A stretch of DNA of 64,000 bases from Ottelia alismoides (lineage: Eukaryota; Streptophyta; Magnoliopsida; Alismatales; Hydrocharitaceae): contig JAZKJV010011400.1 of NCBI GenBank assembly GCA_037367405.1, positions 6,756,501-6,820,500 of the forward strand. The letters run 5' to 3'. Under the pieces are notes generated by a model that searched no databases, was not told the DNA's origin, and worked only from the letters and a program-made list of their open reading frames with translations. Shown here piece by piece: positions 17,001 to 26,294 of this stretch (positions are counted from its first letter, which is position 1; every line of letters starts with the position of its first letter). Both the position numbers and the translations under genes were made by a program.

Positions 17001-19036
17001 CCAATGCCGGTATCTATACGGTTACGACACGCTTATCAGACGATGATGGCGGAGTCGATGTGCGCACGCTGACGGTCATTGTGGCTGGGGCTAGTGTAGT
17101 TAACGGCTCGTTGATCGTCGTGGGCACGCCAGGCGATGACACGATCACCGTTGGCATCGGTGGCAGTGTGGCCGCTGTCGGGGCTGCCTTCCTGCCCAAT
17201 GGACTGCAACAGTTCACCGGTGTGCAGAGCGTTACCGTATTCTCGCTAGAGGGTAACGATAATGTCGCCATAGCTTCAGCTGGTACAGCCGCTAACTTCC
17301 CAGTCGTCGTGGATGCGGGCGCTGGCAATGATCGCGTGTTCACCTTTGGCGGTGTGCAAGCCCTGCTAGGTGGACCGGGGGATGATTACCTGGTCGCTAG
17401 CGGTGGCTACGGAGCCATCGATGGTGGAGCGGGCAATGACACAATCGAACTCAATACGGCTTTACCTGACAATATCGCCAACGGTGGCGATGGCAACGAC
17501 GTGATTCGCGGTTCAGCTTTTGCCGATACGCTCGATGGCGGAGCCGGCGACGATCAGATCTTTGGTCTGGGTGGTGATGATCGACTGCAGGGTGGAGCGG
17601 ACAATGACACGCTCGATGGAGGCGTTGGCAACGACATCGTCGATGGCGGTGATGGCAACGATAGCCTGAGCAATCCCTCGGGTGGCTTCGACAGCCTGCT
17701 GGGTGGAGCAGGCGACGACACCCTGGTTGGCTCGGCTGCAATAGAAACACTCGATGGTGGCTTGGGTGATGATCGGGTGTATGGGGCAGGCGGTGTGGAC
17801 ATCGTTCGCACCAGCCCTGGCAATGATCAGACATTCATCGATGTGAGTGCCGACGTCTTGGCAGTGTCAGCCGTTTTCAATCTGACCGGTAGCAGCCTCA
17901 GTGGCCCACTGACGGCGACGGTCAACTGGGGTGATGGCAGCGCGCAGGCCACAGGCACGGTTACTACCAGTGGTAGCTCGGCCACAGTGACCAGTGCCAA
18001 GTTGTTTTCAGCCGGTGGACAGTACACGGTTACCGTAACGTTGCGTGATGCTCAGAATCGTAGCTTGGTGCAGAGCTACCGAGTGACGGTAGTTGGCGGT
18101 GGAGTCGTAGGTAATACCCTGCAAGTGATGGGCACATTCCTGAGCGAAACGATCATTGTGGCTCCTACCAGCAACAATGGCTGGTTGGTGCAAGTGGGTT
18201 CCAATCCCGCTCAAGTGGTCTTTGGATCACAGCCGGTACAAGTCATTAACGTCAATGCGTTCGCTGGCGATGACACGATCATCACTACGGTCCCAGGCAC
18301 TCAGCCTGGCTTGCTGACACAGATTGATGCCGGTGATGGTAACGACCGAGTAACGGCCAATAACGGGGTGCAGATTATCTCGGGTGGCAATGGAGATGAT
18401 GTACTGATCAGTAACAGTCTGAGCGCACTGGTCAATGGTGGTGCAGGCAATGACACCATCGAGCTGACCAGTACACAACCTGGATCCGTTGCCAACGGTG
18501 GCGATGGCAATGACACCATTCGTGGATCCAACTTTGCGGACACGATCGATGGTGGCGCGGGCGATGACCAGATCTTTGGCCTGGGTGGCGATGACCTCTT
18601 GCGCGGCGGAGAGGGCAACGACACGCTCGATGGTGGCGAAGGTAACGATATCGTGCTGGGTGGAGCTGGTAACGACCTGCTGCTGGGTGGCGGAGGGCGC
18701 GACATCTTGATCGGTGGTCAGGGGGCGGATGTGCTGCGCGGATTAGGCGGCTCTGATTTGCTGATCGGTGGTTCCACTCTGCACGATGCGAATGATACCG
18801 CATTGCGAGCGATTCTGGATGAATGGAGCAGCCCCAACAGCTTTGCGACGCGCGTCAGTAACCTTCGAGGCACAGGCGCCTCGACGCGCAGGAATGGGAA
18901 CTTCTTCATCAACCAGTCGACGCTGATCGACGACCTGGCGGTAGACACCATGACCGGCGGCAGCGACTCAGATTGGTTCTGGCGTTTTGCTGGCGATGTG
19001 GTAACTGATGGAAATTCGAATGACCGCGTTAATTGA
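14099..19036 (+). CDS. Giant surface protein: VCBS propeller, PKD-like repeats, RTX-like repeats
   Basis: 1645 residues. The N-terminus has the planctomycete surface-protein motif (MTVEPLETRRLL, residues about 43-54). Residues about 57-399 hold FG-GAP/VCBS repeats of a beta-propeller (GDVNGDGKLDLA type, with Ca2+-binding DxDxDG). Residues 400-504 resemble a cadherin/CSPG domain. Residues about 505-900 hold PKD-like domains, three of them nearly identical 96-residue units (288-bp DNA repeats, 15625-16488). Residues about 1070-1245 and 1403-1560 are two blocks of RTX-like GGxGxDxL nonapeptides. It is probably a calcium-dependent envelope or adhesion protein. The ATG at 14099 is chosen over a GTG at 14090. 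Confidence 0.85.
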   Translation: MFKYHSRKSLCRGLSIAKARNSLRRLVCLNGSQVTRPERLRRMTVEPLETRRLLTFAPAVSFDVGGSPRSVAAGDVNGDGKLDLAVQDSLGNRVSILLNDGNGGFARDAEFFTGFGPFLAAFADFDGDQQLDLAVTNTGDGTVSILRNNGRGSFVAGKTFRVGGSPTSLAVGDVDGDTKPDLLIGTQFTSRVNVLINIGDGDFTASSFFSGQGGISSVTVGDFNDDEKLDIAVSRAAGSRVGILLGKGDGSFETARDFSVGVDPVSVKAGDFDGNGTIDLVTSNFRGNTVSVLLGNGLGDFATAMNFGVGDSPNSVAVADFNRDGKLDLATANLDSVDVSVLLGNGDGTFASSERLAIQSNPVDVTVGDFNGDGKPDLATSNLASNSFPAAVSVLINLGKPPEISTSVFSIPEGGTLVLGASNLKATDPDNDPATLTYTVSEVTGGQFELVSAAGVAVTTFTQAQVNAGAVRFVQDGSETAIVGSLKVSDDVGNTSTAPLSITVTNVAPSNLSITVSPTPIDENGSTSISGSFVDPGTLDTHTVLINWGDGSSDTLNLAAGVLVIPSTSHQYKDNGNFTITVTVTDKDNAVTSTTASVVVNNVAPSNASITVSATPINENGSTSISGSFVDPGTLDEHTVLINWGDGSSDTLNLAAGVLAIPSTSHQYKDNGNFTITVTVTDKDNAFTLTTASVVVNNVAPSNASIVVSATPINENGTTSISGSFVDPGTLDTHAVLIDWGDGSSDTLSLAAGVLSIPSTSHQYKDNGNFTITVTVTDKDNAATTTTTSVVVNNVAPVLANLVATTINENGVTTLTGTITDPGTLDTFTLDVNWGDPLSPNNVERYTFAAGTTTFRLTHRYLDDNPTSSSSDVYSINLTITDKDSGSTNAQTTVTVNNVAPVITSLTNVTPGSFIGINQTVTLNGLFTDVGTLDTFRVTTDWGDGSTSTGSVNASGGSGSFSNARRYTNAGIYTVTTRLSDDDGGVDVRTLTVIVAGASVVNGSLIVVGTPGDDTITVGIGGSVAAVGAAFLPNGLQQFTGVQSVTVFSLEGNDNVAIASAGTAANFPVVVDAGAGNDRVFTFGGVQALLGGPGDDYLVASGGYGAIDGGAGNDTIELNTALPDNIANGGDGNDVIRGSAFADTLDGGAGDDQIFGLGGDDRLQGGADNDTLDGGVGNDIVDGGDGNDSLSNPSGGFDSLLGGAGDDTLVGSAAIETLDGGLGDDRVYGAGGVDIVRTSPGNDQTFIDVSADVLAVSAVFNLTGSSLSGPLTATVNWGDGSAQATGTVTTSGSSATVTSAKLFSAGGQYTVTVTLRDAQNRSLVQSYRVTVVGGGVVGNTLQVMGTFLSETIIVAPTSNNGWLVQVGSNPAQVVFGSQPVQVINVNAFAGDDTIITTVPGTQPGLLTQIDAGDGNDRVTANNGVQIISGGNGDDVLISNSLSALVNGGAGNDTIELTSTQPGSVANGGDGNDTIRGSNFADTIDGGAGDDQIFGLGGDDLLRGGEGNDTLDGGEGNDIVLGGAGNDLLLGGGGRDILIGGQGADVLRGLGGSDLLIGGSTLHDANDTALRAILDEWSSPNSFATRVSNLRGTGASTRRNGNFFINQSTLIDDLAVDTMTGGSDSDWFWRFAGDVVTDGNSNDRVN
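15625..16488 (+). repeat. Three 288-bp in-gene tandem repeats
   Basis: Units starting near 15625, 15913 and 16201 are nearly identical at the DNA level and encode the 96-residue PKD-like domain with INWGDGSSDTL and STSHQYKDNGNFTITVTV. High DNA identity implies recent duplication or gene conversion. Confidence 0.9.
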
Positions 19037-19117
19037 TGTCATAGCGGGCAAGGCGACCGAGCAACTTTGGGTGAGATGCAGGTGAGAGCAACTGGCAGGC
19101 CATCGAGTCGATCCAGG

Positions 19118-20452
19118 GTAGCGGTACGTCGGTACCACATAAAAGTGAAGGCGATAGCCAGTCCTTCGAGCGCAAGGTGACGCAGTAGGAAATCAGAAAC
19201 ACAGAGTCACAGAGGGCACAGAGAGAAAAGAATTCACTGTGCTCTCCGTGGCTCTTTGTTTCAAATCCCGCGGATAGACCCAGCAGGTAATACGCCGACA
19301 CCAGGTCGGTACGTCGGTACCACATAAAAGTGAAGGCGATGACCAGTCCTTCGAGCGCAAGGTGACGCAGTAAGAAATCAGAAACACAGAGTCACAGAGG
19401 GCACAGAGAGAAAAGAATTCACTGTGCTCTCCGTGGCTCTTTGTTTCTAATCCCACGGATAGACCCAGCAGGTAACGCACCGACACCAGGTCGGTACATC
19501 GGTACCACGTAAAAGTGAAGGCGATAGCCAGTCCTTCGAGCACAAGATGACGCAGCAAGAAATCAGAAACACAGAGTCACAGAGGACACAGAGAGAAACG
19601 AATTCACTGTGCTCTCCGTGGCTCTGTGTTTCAAATCCCGCGGATAGACCCAGCAGGTAATACACCGACACCAGGTCGGTACGTCGGTACCACGTAAAAG
19701 TGAAGGCGATGACCAGTCCTTCGAGCGCAAGGTGACGCAGTAAGAAATCAGAAACACAGAGTCACAGAGGGCACAGAGAGAAACGAATTCACTGTGCTCT
19801 CCGTGGCTCTGTGTTTCAAATCCCACGGATAGACCCAGCAGGTAACGCACCGACACCACGTCGGTACGTCGGTACCACGTAAAAGTGAAGGCGATGACCA
19901 GTCCTTCGGGCACAAGGTGACGAAGTAAGAAATCAGAAACACAGAGTCACAGAGGACACAGAGAGAAACGAATTCACTGTGCTCTCCGTGGCTCTGTGTT
20001 TCAAATCCCGCGGATAGACCCAGCAGGTAATACACCGACACCAGGTCGGTACGTCGGTACCACGTAAAAGTGAAGGCGATGACCAGTCCTTCGAGCGCAA
20101 GGTGACGCAGTAAGAAATCAGAAACACAGAGTCACAGAGGGCACAGAGAGAAACGAATTCACTGTGCTCTCCGTGGCTCTGTGTTTCAAATCCCACGGAT
20201 AGACCCAGCAGGTAACGCACCGACACCACGTCGGTACGTCGGTACCACGTAAAAGTGAAGGCGATGACCAGTCCTTCGGGCACAAGGTGACGAAGTAAGA
20301 AATCAGAAACACAGAGTCACAGATTGCACAGAGAGACACGAATTCTCCGTGCTCTCTGTGGCTCTGTGTTTCAAATTCCGCGGATAGACCCAGCAGGTAA
20401 CGCATCGACCCCAGGTCGGTACATCGGTACCACGTACAAGTGAAGGCGATGC
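19118..20452. repeat. 185-bp tandem array, about seven units, each with a long hairpin
   Basis: The marker AAGTGAAGGCGAT recurs near 19143, 19328, 19513, 19698, 19883, 20068, 20253 and 20438, always 185 bp apart. Each unit holds an inverted repeat: GAAACACAGAG at one side and CTCTGTGTTTC at the other, extending to about 30 paired bases with few mismatches around GAATTC. Minus-strand open frames of 95-121 codons cross the units, but 185 is not a multiple of three and their sequence merely repeats the DNA, so they are not taken as genes. Confidence 0.93.
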
Positions 20453-20478
20453 CCTACCTCTGAAACAGCTTGACGTTG

Positions 20479-20498
20479 AGTATACCGATCGGTATACT
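20479..20498. promoter_or_regulatory. TetR-type operator O1
   Basis: AGTATACCGATCGGTATACT is a perfect 20-bp palindrome with the TATACCGnnCGGTATA form often bound by TetR-family repressors. It lies 71 bases upstream of the operon that ends in a tetR gene. Confidence 0.75.
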
Positions 20499-20510
20499 AA
20501 GCGACTCTGC

Positions 20511-20528
20511 CTATACCATTGGGTATAG
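20511..20528. promoter_or_regulatory. TetR-type operator O2
   Basis: CTATACCATTGGGTATAG has 7-bp inverted arms sharing the TATACC half-site with O1, and its centre is 31 bp from the centre of O1. It is probably a weaker second site. Confidence 0.6.
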
Positions 20529-20568
20529 CGAGGTGGCTTTGTTTCAACGACGAGGAGCGGTCTCGCTG

Positions 20569-22436
20569 ATGCGACTAGCGATTCTTGTTTTCCTGATTAT
20601 TCTTTGTGCCCGCTGTCTGTTGGCTATGGGGCAGTTCGTTAACAAAATCAACTTTCCGTTTGACGCGCAGGCTTTGGATGGCCGGCTTTACCCTCTCTCT
20701 GTCAACGACAAACAGTGGAATCGGGCCTTCGTGTTTCTATCTACCACGTGCCCGATTGCTAACTCTTACATTATCGAACTCAATCGTTTGCAAAAAGCTT
20801 TACCACCTGGCGTCGAGCTGTATGGTGTCGTGTCGGAGCCACACACTTCGCGACAGCACGTATCCAAGCACTTTGCGGAATTTCAAGCCGAATTTCCTAT
20901 TCTGTTCGATGCTTCTGAACTCCTCGCAAGTGTACTGAAGCCAACTCATGTACCTGAGGCATTTGTTCTAAATGCATCTGGAGATGTGGTTTATAGAGGT
21001 GCGATCGACAACGCATATGAGTCCATCGGTCGACGGCGATTGAATGTTGAGAACCACTACTTAGAAGACGCGATCGCGGCCGTTGCCGCTCAAAAGATGC
21101 CAATCATTGGCCAGACGAAACCAGTTGGCTGCGTACTTGCACTAGACCGAGCTGATACAACTACCGCACTGGTGACGTATACCCGCAATATCGCTCCCAT
21201 TCTGCGACAGCGATGTGAAACATGTCATCGCCCCGGGCAAGTCGCTCCCTTCTCATTGACCAATTTCGAAGAAGCGAAGTCACACGCGGATATGATCGTC
21301 GAGGTAACGCAGCGTCGCCTTATGCCTCCGTGGATTCCAGGCCCAGAGACAGCTCATCGATTCGTGGGGCAACGATGGTTGAGCGATCGCGAATTGAAAC
21401 TGTTAGCCCAATGGGTTGAAGAGGGATGTGCATTCGGCGACGAAGCAGATCTCCCACCTGCTGCTATGTACGCGGATGGTTGGCAATTGGGCACTCCGGA
21501 TCTCGTCGTAAAGATGCAGGACCCGTTTACGGTTCCGGCCAATGGTCCGGACTTGCTGCAGAACTTTGTGCTGCCGATCAAAATTCCGGAGGACAAACTT
21601 GTCGCTGCCGTCGAATTCCATCCTGGCAATAAACGCGTTGTCCATCACGCAGTTTTGTTCCTGGATGACAAAGGGCAAGCGAGAAAGCTCGATGCTGCAA
21701 CACCCGAACCTGGCTACTCCAACTTTGGCGGCCCAGGATTCTTGCCAAGTGGTGCACTGGGGGGGGGGCCATTGGCAACACTGCACGGCGTCTCCCGAAC
21801 GATATGGGAAGGTATTTGAAGAAGGGTAGCGATCTCGTGGTGCAGGTCCACTATCATCCGACGGGTAAGAAAGAGGTTGACCAGTCTGAGGTCGGACTTT
21901 ATTTCGTCAACAAACCGGGTGCCGAGTCGCTGAAAGAATCTTCAAAGCTTGTGGGCAGCATCTGGATGGCAAACTATGAAATGGATATTCCCGCTGGCGA
22001 GGCCAACTACAAGCGTTCGACATCCTACACGCTCCCTAAAGATGTGATCATGGTCGGGATTGTGCCTCACATGCATCTCCTCGGGAAATCAATGCAAGTG
22101 ACAGCGATGCAACCGAATAAAGAGCGGGAAGTCCTCATCGACATTCCCGAGTGGAATTACAACTGGCAAGACGAATACTATTATGAGCGCCCCATTCGTT
22201 TGAAGGCTGGTACGAAGCTAGTCGTGGATGCTGTCTTCGATAACTCGGCATCCAATCCATCGAATCCGTCCTCGCCACCCAAACGCGTCACTTGGGGCGA
22301 GGAGACGACTGACGAAATGTTGTTCTGCTTCTTTCTGCTTACTGCTGACAAGACGGAGGATTTGATCCACACGATCTTCGACAATTTGGGGCATGACTTC
22401 AACCAGCCACGGAAGGATGTGAGTCAAGCACCATGA
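20569..22436 (+). pseudogene. Redoxin / cytochrome c / Cu-dependent monooxygenase-like protein, frameshifted at a G10 run
   Basis: The first frame (20569-21819) encodes a signal peptide, a redoxin-like domain (STTCPIANSYI), and a cytochrome-type heme site CETCH near residue 225. It then starts a copper type II monooxygenase-like domain (HHAVLFL). The second frame (to 22436) continues that domain with PHMHLLGK and the C-terminus. The frames meet at ten G (21759-21768): one base more or two fewer would restore continuity. All of the expected fold is present otherwise, so this may be a recent slip, a phase-variable switch or a sequencing error. It precedes tetR with an ATGA overlap and follows two operators. 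Confidence 0.78.
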
Positions 22437-23038
22437 GCACAAGAGGTGAAACTGCCGCCCAAACCAGAGAGCGGCTGTTGGATGAAGCGCTCACCTTGTT
22501 CTCACAACGAGGCTATGCAGCGACTGGGATTCGCGACATCCTAAAGGCAGCCGGTGTAACCCAGCCGACTCTTTATCATCACTTTGCCGACAAAGCGGCA
22601 CTGCTTCAAACGTTGATTGAAAGGCACTATGGTGAGAGCCAGCAACGTCTGGCGGAGATCATCGCGGATGAGGCGACGGTTGTAGGCAAGCTTCTGGCGT
22701 TTGTGACATCGTCTTTTGAGCAATGTGGCGCGGACCCACGTGTACCAAGATTGATGTTTCAGACCTACTTCGGACCTACAGTCCCCGAGATTGATGGCGT
22801 ATTGGACAAGTTAACTGAGAAACGCTTTCGACTCGTCGTTGGCCTAATGAAGAATGGCATGCGAACCGGCGAACTCTTAGCTTCTGACGCAGAGTTTCTC
22901 GCTCTTTCGTTTTGTAGCATGGTGGATCAACCACTGAATTTGTTCTCGCGCAAACCCCGCCCCAAACGATACCTGACAAAGAATCTCGCTGAGGCAATCG
23001 TACATCTGTTCCTCAGTGGTGCAGCGGGGCGGATCTAA
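22433..23038 (+). CDS. TetR-family transcriptional regulator
   Basis: 201 residues with the TetR helix-turn-helix at residues about 10-55 (RERLLDEALTLFSQRGYAAT...LYHHFADK) and a ligand domain of the usual length. Its ATG overlaps the stop of the monooxygenase-like gene, so it is probably co-transcribed and autoregulated through the palindromes at 20479-20528. A truncated paralogue lies at 1574-1875. The inducing ligand is unknown. Confidence 0.88.
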   Translation: MSTRGETAAQTRERLLDEALTLFSQRGYAATGIRDILKAAGVTQPTLYHHFADKAALLQTLIERHYGESQQRLAEIIADEATVVGKLLAFVTSSFEQCGADPRVPRLMFQTYFGPTVPEIDGVLDKLTEKRFRLVVGLMKNGMRTGELLASDAEFLALSFCSMVDQPLNLFSRKPRPKRYLTKNLAEAIVHLFLSGAAGRI

Positions 23039-23088
23039 CATAATTCGAGCGATCGCAGTTTGGCTGGTACCGGTGATGCGAATGGTCA

Positions 23089-24885
23089 CTACTTCGTTCG
23101 CTCGTAGACAAAATCAAGTGTATTTTCGGCGAGCGTGATGCCCTTGATCGCCTTCAGTAACGCAGCTCGATTGTCGCTGCCTTTAGCGAGCTCCACTTCG
23201 GAAGACAGGGCATAAACAGAAACATGATATGTCTTGGCATCTGGTCCTTTGGAGCACATCGGTTCATAGGATGCCCTCTTCTTGTCGTTCAAGCCGACGG
23301 TGCCCGTGGTTTTGTCATTCTTAACTAGATGATTGGCTGTGGCGGGAATGTTGTAGATCAGCCAATAAGACTTTTCTTGATCAGGAGCGGTATGCCAAAG
23401 ACTGATCGCAAAGGACTTGGTTCCAGCTGGAGCACCGTGCCACTGCAGTGGTGGTGATGCGCTTTCACCATCGCAAGTAAATTCCGATGAGATACGTCCA
23501 TCACGACCGATCGCAGTACTTGATACGGATAAGCCTTCGCTGGTCTTGTTGGAGGATGCATCTTCCTTCGGAGCATTGAGTTGAGGTGGCGGTGTATCGC
23601 TGGGAGCCGGATCTCTGCGAGGTGGCTCGTTGCGTGGCGGTCGATTATTACCACCGCCAGGGCCGCCTCTTCGTTCTCCACCACCAATTCCGCGCTGTCG
23701 TGGCGAGTAGGTTTCAGTCTTCACTTTGCCATTGCCATCTACGAAGTCGAACTTGACGGAACCGTCCTGATTCAGAAAGTAATTGACATAGCGTGTCTCG
23801 CGGCCTACTTCAACCTTGATACTAAAGCTCTTGTTGTCTTTCGATTCAAAGCCAGTGATTTTGGCTCCACGCAGCGGCGGAAGTGCTTCTCGTACTCCAC
23901 CAGCACGCGGCTGCGGGTCAACCTGACCATCGACCTCTTTGACTTCTCCATGAAAACCGCCATTGAGATACGGATACTTTCTTGTAGCGTGGTAGTGATA
24001 GCCGAGCTGTGGTGTGGAATGCCCGTTGAACTCATCGAGCCCTTGGACCTCGGAGCCGTCCGGTTCGGTATATCCATAAATTGGATAGCCATCGAGCGCG
24101 TAGGCAATCGGTTTATCTTTGCCGACGATCGCCTGTAAATGCGTGGGAGCAATGTGATAGTGATAGTCGTCGCCACACCCGCAGTGGCCGCCGAATTCGT
24201 CTAACTCACCTGCCAGAAGCGTGTCCGTTGGCCCATCATTCTTGATCGGATTGAAAATGGGTACTCCGTTCGCAGCCAAGGCAATCGCGCCACGAAAGAA
24301 ATGCGACTTGGCTGACAAGGGATTCTTGGCAACCACAGGTTCGAGCGGAATTCGCCAAGCGTTATCGCCGAAGTAGGGCTGTGGAATCGGGACTTGTTGT
24401 TGCCAAGCAGTGATACCAACCATCATCCGGTGGTCTGGCATCGAATTCGTTTCTACATAAAAGAAATCTTCGTCTTGTCGATACTTGACCGCTTTCAGCT
24501 TCGCAAAGGGCTCAAACGTCTCAGCGATTGCGGGCTTGTTAGGAACATTGGCTACAACAAGCTTTACTTCGCTTTGAATTGGCGTTGTATTCTCGTTGAT
24601 CTCCTTCACCTGCGCTACCTTTCTCTCAATCCACTTCTGGTCCAGGATTGTTAGCTTTTCGATCTCAAGAGAGATGACGGTTCCGTCCATGCGGCGCACT
24701 TGAACCTTGTTGTCGCGCGAGGCGACGTATGCACCGTGGATATGGGCACCGGTGTCTCCGAAAGTCCACACTCGGACACTAGGATCCGCAGAACCATGTT
24801 CATGACCTTCATGGGCTCGCGATACTGTTCCAAAGAAGAATAGGGACGCGATAATCAGCCATCGAAAATTGTTTTGAAACATCAT
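23089..24885 (-). CDS. YHYH-domain protein with C-terminal PEBP (YbhB-like) domain, exported
   Basis: 598 residues. Residues 1-24 form a signal peptide followed by a His-rich start (HEGHEHG). Residues about 35-95 resemble an SLA1-like planctomycete module. The YHYH domain has YHYH at 241-244, CGCGDD just before it, and a second YHYH near 297, all likely metal ligands. A Gly/Pro/Arg-rich linker (about 395-445) leads to a PEBP fold (about 450-598) with the ligand-pocket region CDGESASPPLQW. Its ATG overlaps the sulfatase stop. YHYH genes commonly accompany sulfatases in planctomycetes; the function is unknown. Confidence 0.85.
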   Translation of the reverse strand: MMFQNNFRWLIIASLFFFGTVSRAHEGHEHGSADPSVRVWTFGDTGAHIHGAYVASRDNKVQVRRMDGTVISLEIEKLTILDQKWIERKVAQVKEINENTTPIQSEVKLVVANVPNKPAIAETFEPFAKLKAVKYRQDEDFFYVETNSMPDHRMMVGITAWQQQVPIPQPYFGDNAWRIPLEPVVAKNPLSAKSHFFRGAIALAANGVPIFNPIKNDGPTDTLLAGELDEFGGHCGCGDDYHYHIAPTHLQAIVGKDKPIAYALDGYPIYGYTEPDGSEVQGLDEFNGHSTPQLGYHYHATRKYPYLNGGFHGEVKEVDGQVDPQPRAGGVREALPPLRGAKITGFESKDNKSFSIKVEVGRETRYVNYFLNQDGSVKFDFVDGNGKVKTETYSPRQRGIGGGERRGGPGGGNNRPPRNEPPRRDPAPSDTPPPQLNAPKEDASSNKTSEGLSVSSTAIGRDGRISSEFTCDGESASPPLQWHGAPAGTKSFAISLWHTAPDQEKSYWLIYNIPATANHLVKNDKTTGTVGLNDKKRASYEPMCSKGPDAKTYHVSVYALSSEVELAKGSDNRAALLKAIKGITLAENTLDFVYERTK

Positions 24886-26294
24886 TTCTTGTCTGTTCCT
24901 TGCTTCCCGTTCTTGCCACCTTTACGCGGCGCAACTGGCTGGGAAGGATCGAAGTTTGGATTGGGGGTAGGCAATTGAGCATTGATGGCAGTCAGATATT
25001 GGTCCAAGCGTCCTTTCAACTCTTGAGCGTCCTTTGGCATTTGCTGGGCTAAGTCGTTTCGCTCTCCAATATCTTTGGCAAGATCAAACAAAGCGACTCG
25101 ATCGTTTTCGTAGAAGTGAATCAGCTTGAGGTTCCCTATTCGAATCGACGAGTGGGGGCCATCATCGCTTTGGTAGTGGGGAAAGTGAAAAACAAGTTCT
25201 TCGCGCTGGCGCTTAACAACGCCGCCGCCGCTATTGTGAAGCAAGCTTGTGATGTCGCCGCCTTCAATGTCTCTGGGCAATTCCTTCGAAGGAACAACTG
25301 CCAAGGCGCATAAGGTTGGAAGAAAATCGTAACCAACAACTGGCACATGACACCATGAATTTGCAGTAACTTTCGGTCCTCGTACAATCAGCGGCACGCG
25401 AATACCGCCTTCCCAAACAGAACCTTTGCCACCGCTAAGTCCACCGCGACGCCCACCACCGCCTGAACCGTTGTCCGACATGTAAATGATGTAGGTGTTC
25501 TCACTCAGCCCCAATTGGTCGACAGCCTCCAGTACTTTGCCAACTCCCGAGTCGAGATCTTCGGTGATGGCTGCCGTGGCCGCCTGCTTTGAATTGTTTG
25601 TCGCGAGCTTTTCGTACTTGGCCAACGTCGCTTTGTTGGCTAGTTCTGCTGCATGAAGGGCATTCCACGAAAGCTGAATGTAGAAGGGCTTGTTCTCACG
25701 TTTGCTCTTTTCCATGAACTTGGCCGTACGCTCAGCCATACCGAAGATGTCAACCGGATTGGGGTCCGTGAACTTGAAAGCGTTTTCGTTTCCAGTGTCG
25801 CCGTCGTGTTCGTCGTATCCGTGAGCGCCGGGACCTCCGCCGGAGATGTGCCACTTGCCGTAGTGAGCTGTGGCGTAACCTGCTCGCTTCAATAGTTCGC
25901 CGATGGTCACTTCGTCTTTACTCAAGTCCTTGATCAAACGAGGCTCGATCAGTTTGCGCCCCGGGACCGCTGGTGCCGCTTTGGTCCAGTGAAGTTGCGC
26001 AGGACTCTTCCCAGTCTGTATACTGATCCGCGTTGGTGAGCAGACCGACGCAGGCGCATAAGCTGACGAGAATCGCATCCCTTGCGCCGCAAGCTTTTCC
26101 AGATTCGGAGTGTGAAAGATATCGGCTTTTGAGCCTGCTACGTCAGGATGCATTGGGACCGACAGGCCGTTCCAGCCTTGGTCATCGGATAGCATGAAGA
26201 TGAAGTTGGGTTGGTCAGCGGCTCGAACAGGCGAAGCACTCAAGCACAGCAAGCTGAGCAATGTGATCAAGTATAAATCGAAACGTTGGATCAT
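24882..26294 (-). CDS. Type I sulfatase (arylsulfatase A-like), secreted
   Basis: 470 residues with a signal peptide (1-25). The sulfatase signature is C85-S-P-T-R89, where Cys85 would be converted to formylglycine. Metal-site Asp37/Asp38 (SDDQG), a HWT/GKW region and MSDNG match the alkaline-phosphatase-like fold. It hydrolyses sulfate esters, in planctomycetes typically from algal polysaccharides. The C-terminus is Lys/Gly-rich. It sits between a truncated unknown and the YHYH gene, with start/stop overlaps on both sides. Confidence 0.92.
   Translation of the reverse strand: MIQRFDLYLITLLSLLCLSASPVRAADQPNFIFMLSDDQGWNGLSVPMHPDVAGSKADIFHTPNLEKLAAQGMRFSSAYAPASVCSPTRISIQTGKSPAQLHWTKAAPAVPGRKLIEPRLIKDLSKDEVTIGELLKRAGYATAHYGKWHISGGGPGAHGYDEHDGDTGNENAFKFTDPNPVDIFGMAERTAKFMEKSKRENKPFYIQLSWNALHAAELANKATLAKYEKLATNNSKQAATAAITEDLDSGVGKVLEAVDQLGLSENTYIIYMSDNGSGGGGRRGGLSGGKGSVWEGGIRVPLIVRGPKVTANSWCHVPVVGYDFLPTLCALAVVPSKELPRDIEGGDITSLLHNSGGGVVKRQREELVFHFPHYQSDDGPHSSIRIGNLKLIHFYENDRVALFDLAKDIGERNDLAQQMPKDAQELKGRLDQYLTAINAQLPTPNPNFDPSQPVAPRKGGKNGKQGTDKK

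Noticed and set aside
17451..17834. His/Arg-rich minus-strand frames within the RTX repeats
   Set aside because: Produced by the repetitive GGxGxD codons on the other strand.
19193..20405. Series of minus-strand open frames of 95-121 codons
   Set aside because: They are translations of the 185-bp repeat and change frame in every unit. Their recurring peptides reflect the DNA repeat, not protein conservation.
19118..20452. Regularly spaced repeats as a CRISPR array
   Set aside because: The whole 185-bp unit is repeated with no unique spacers, and no cas genes are present.
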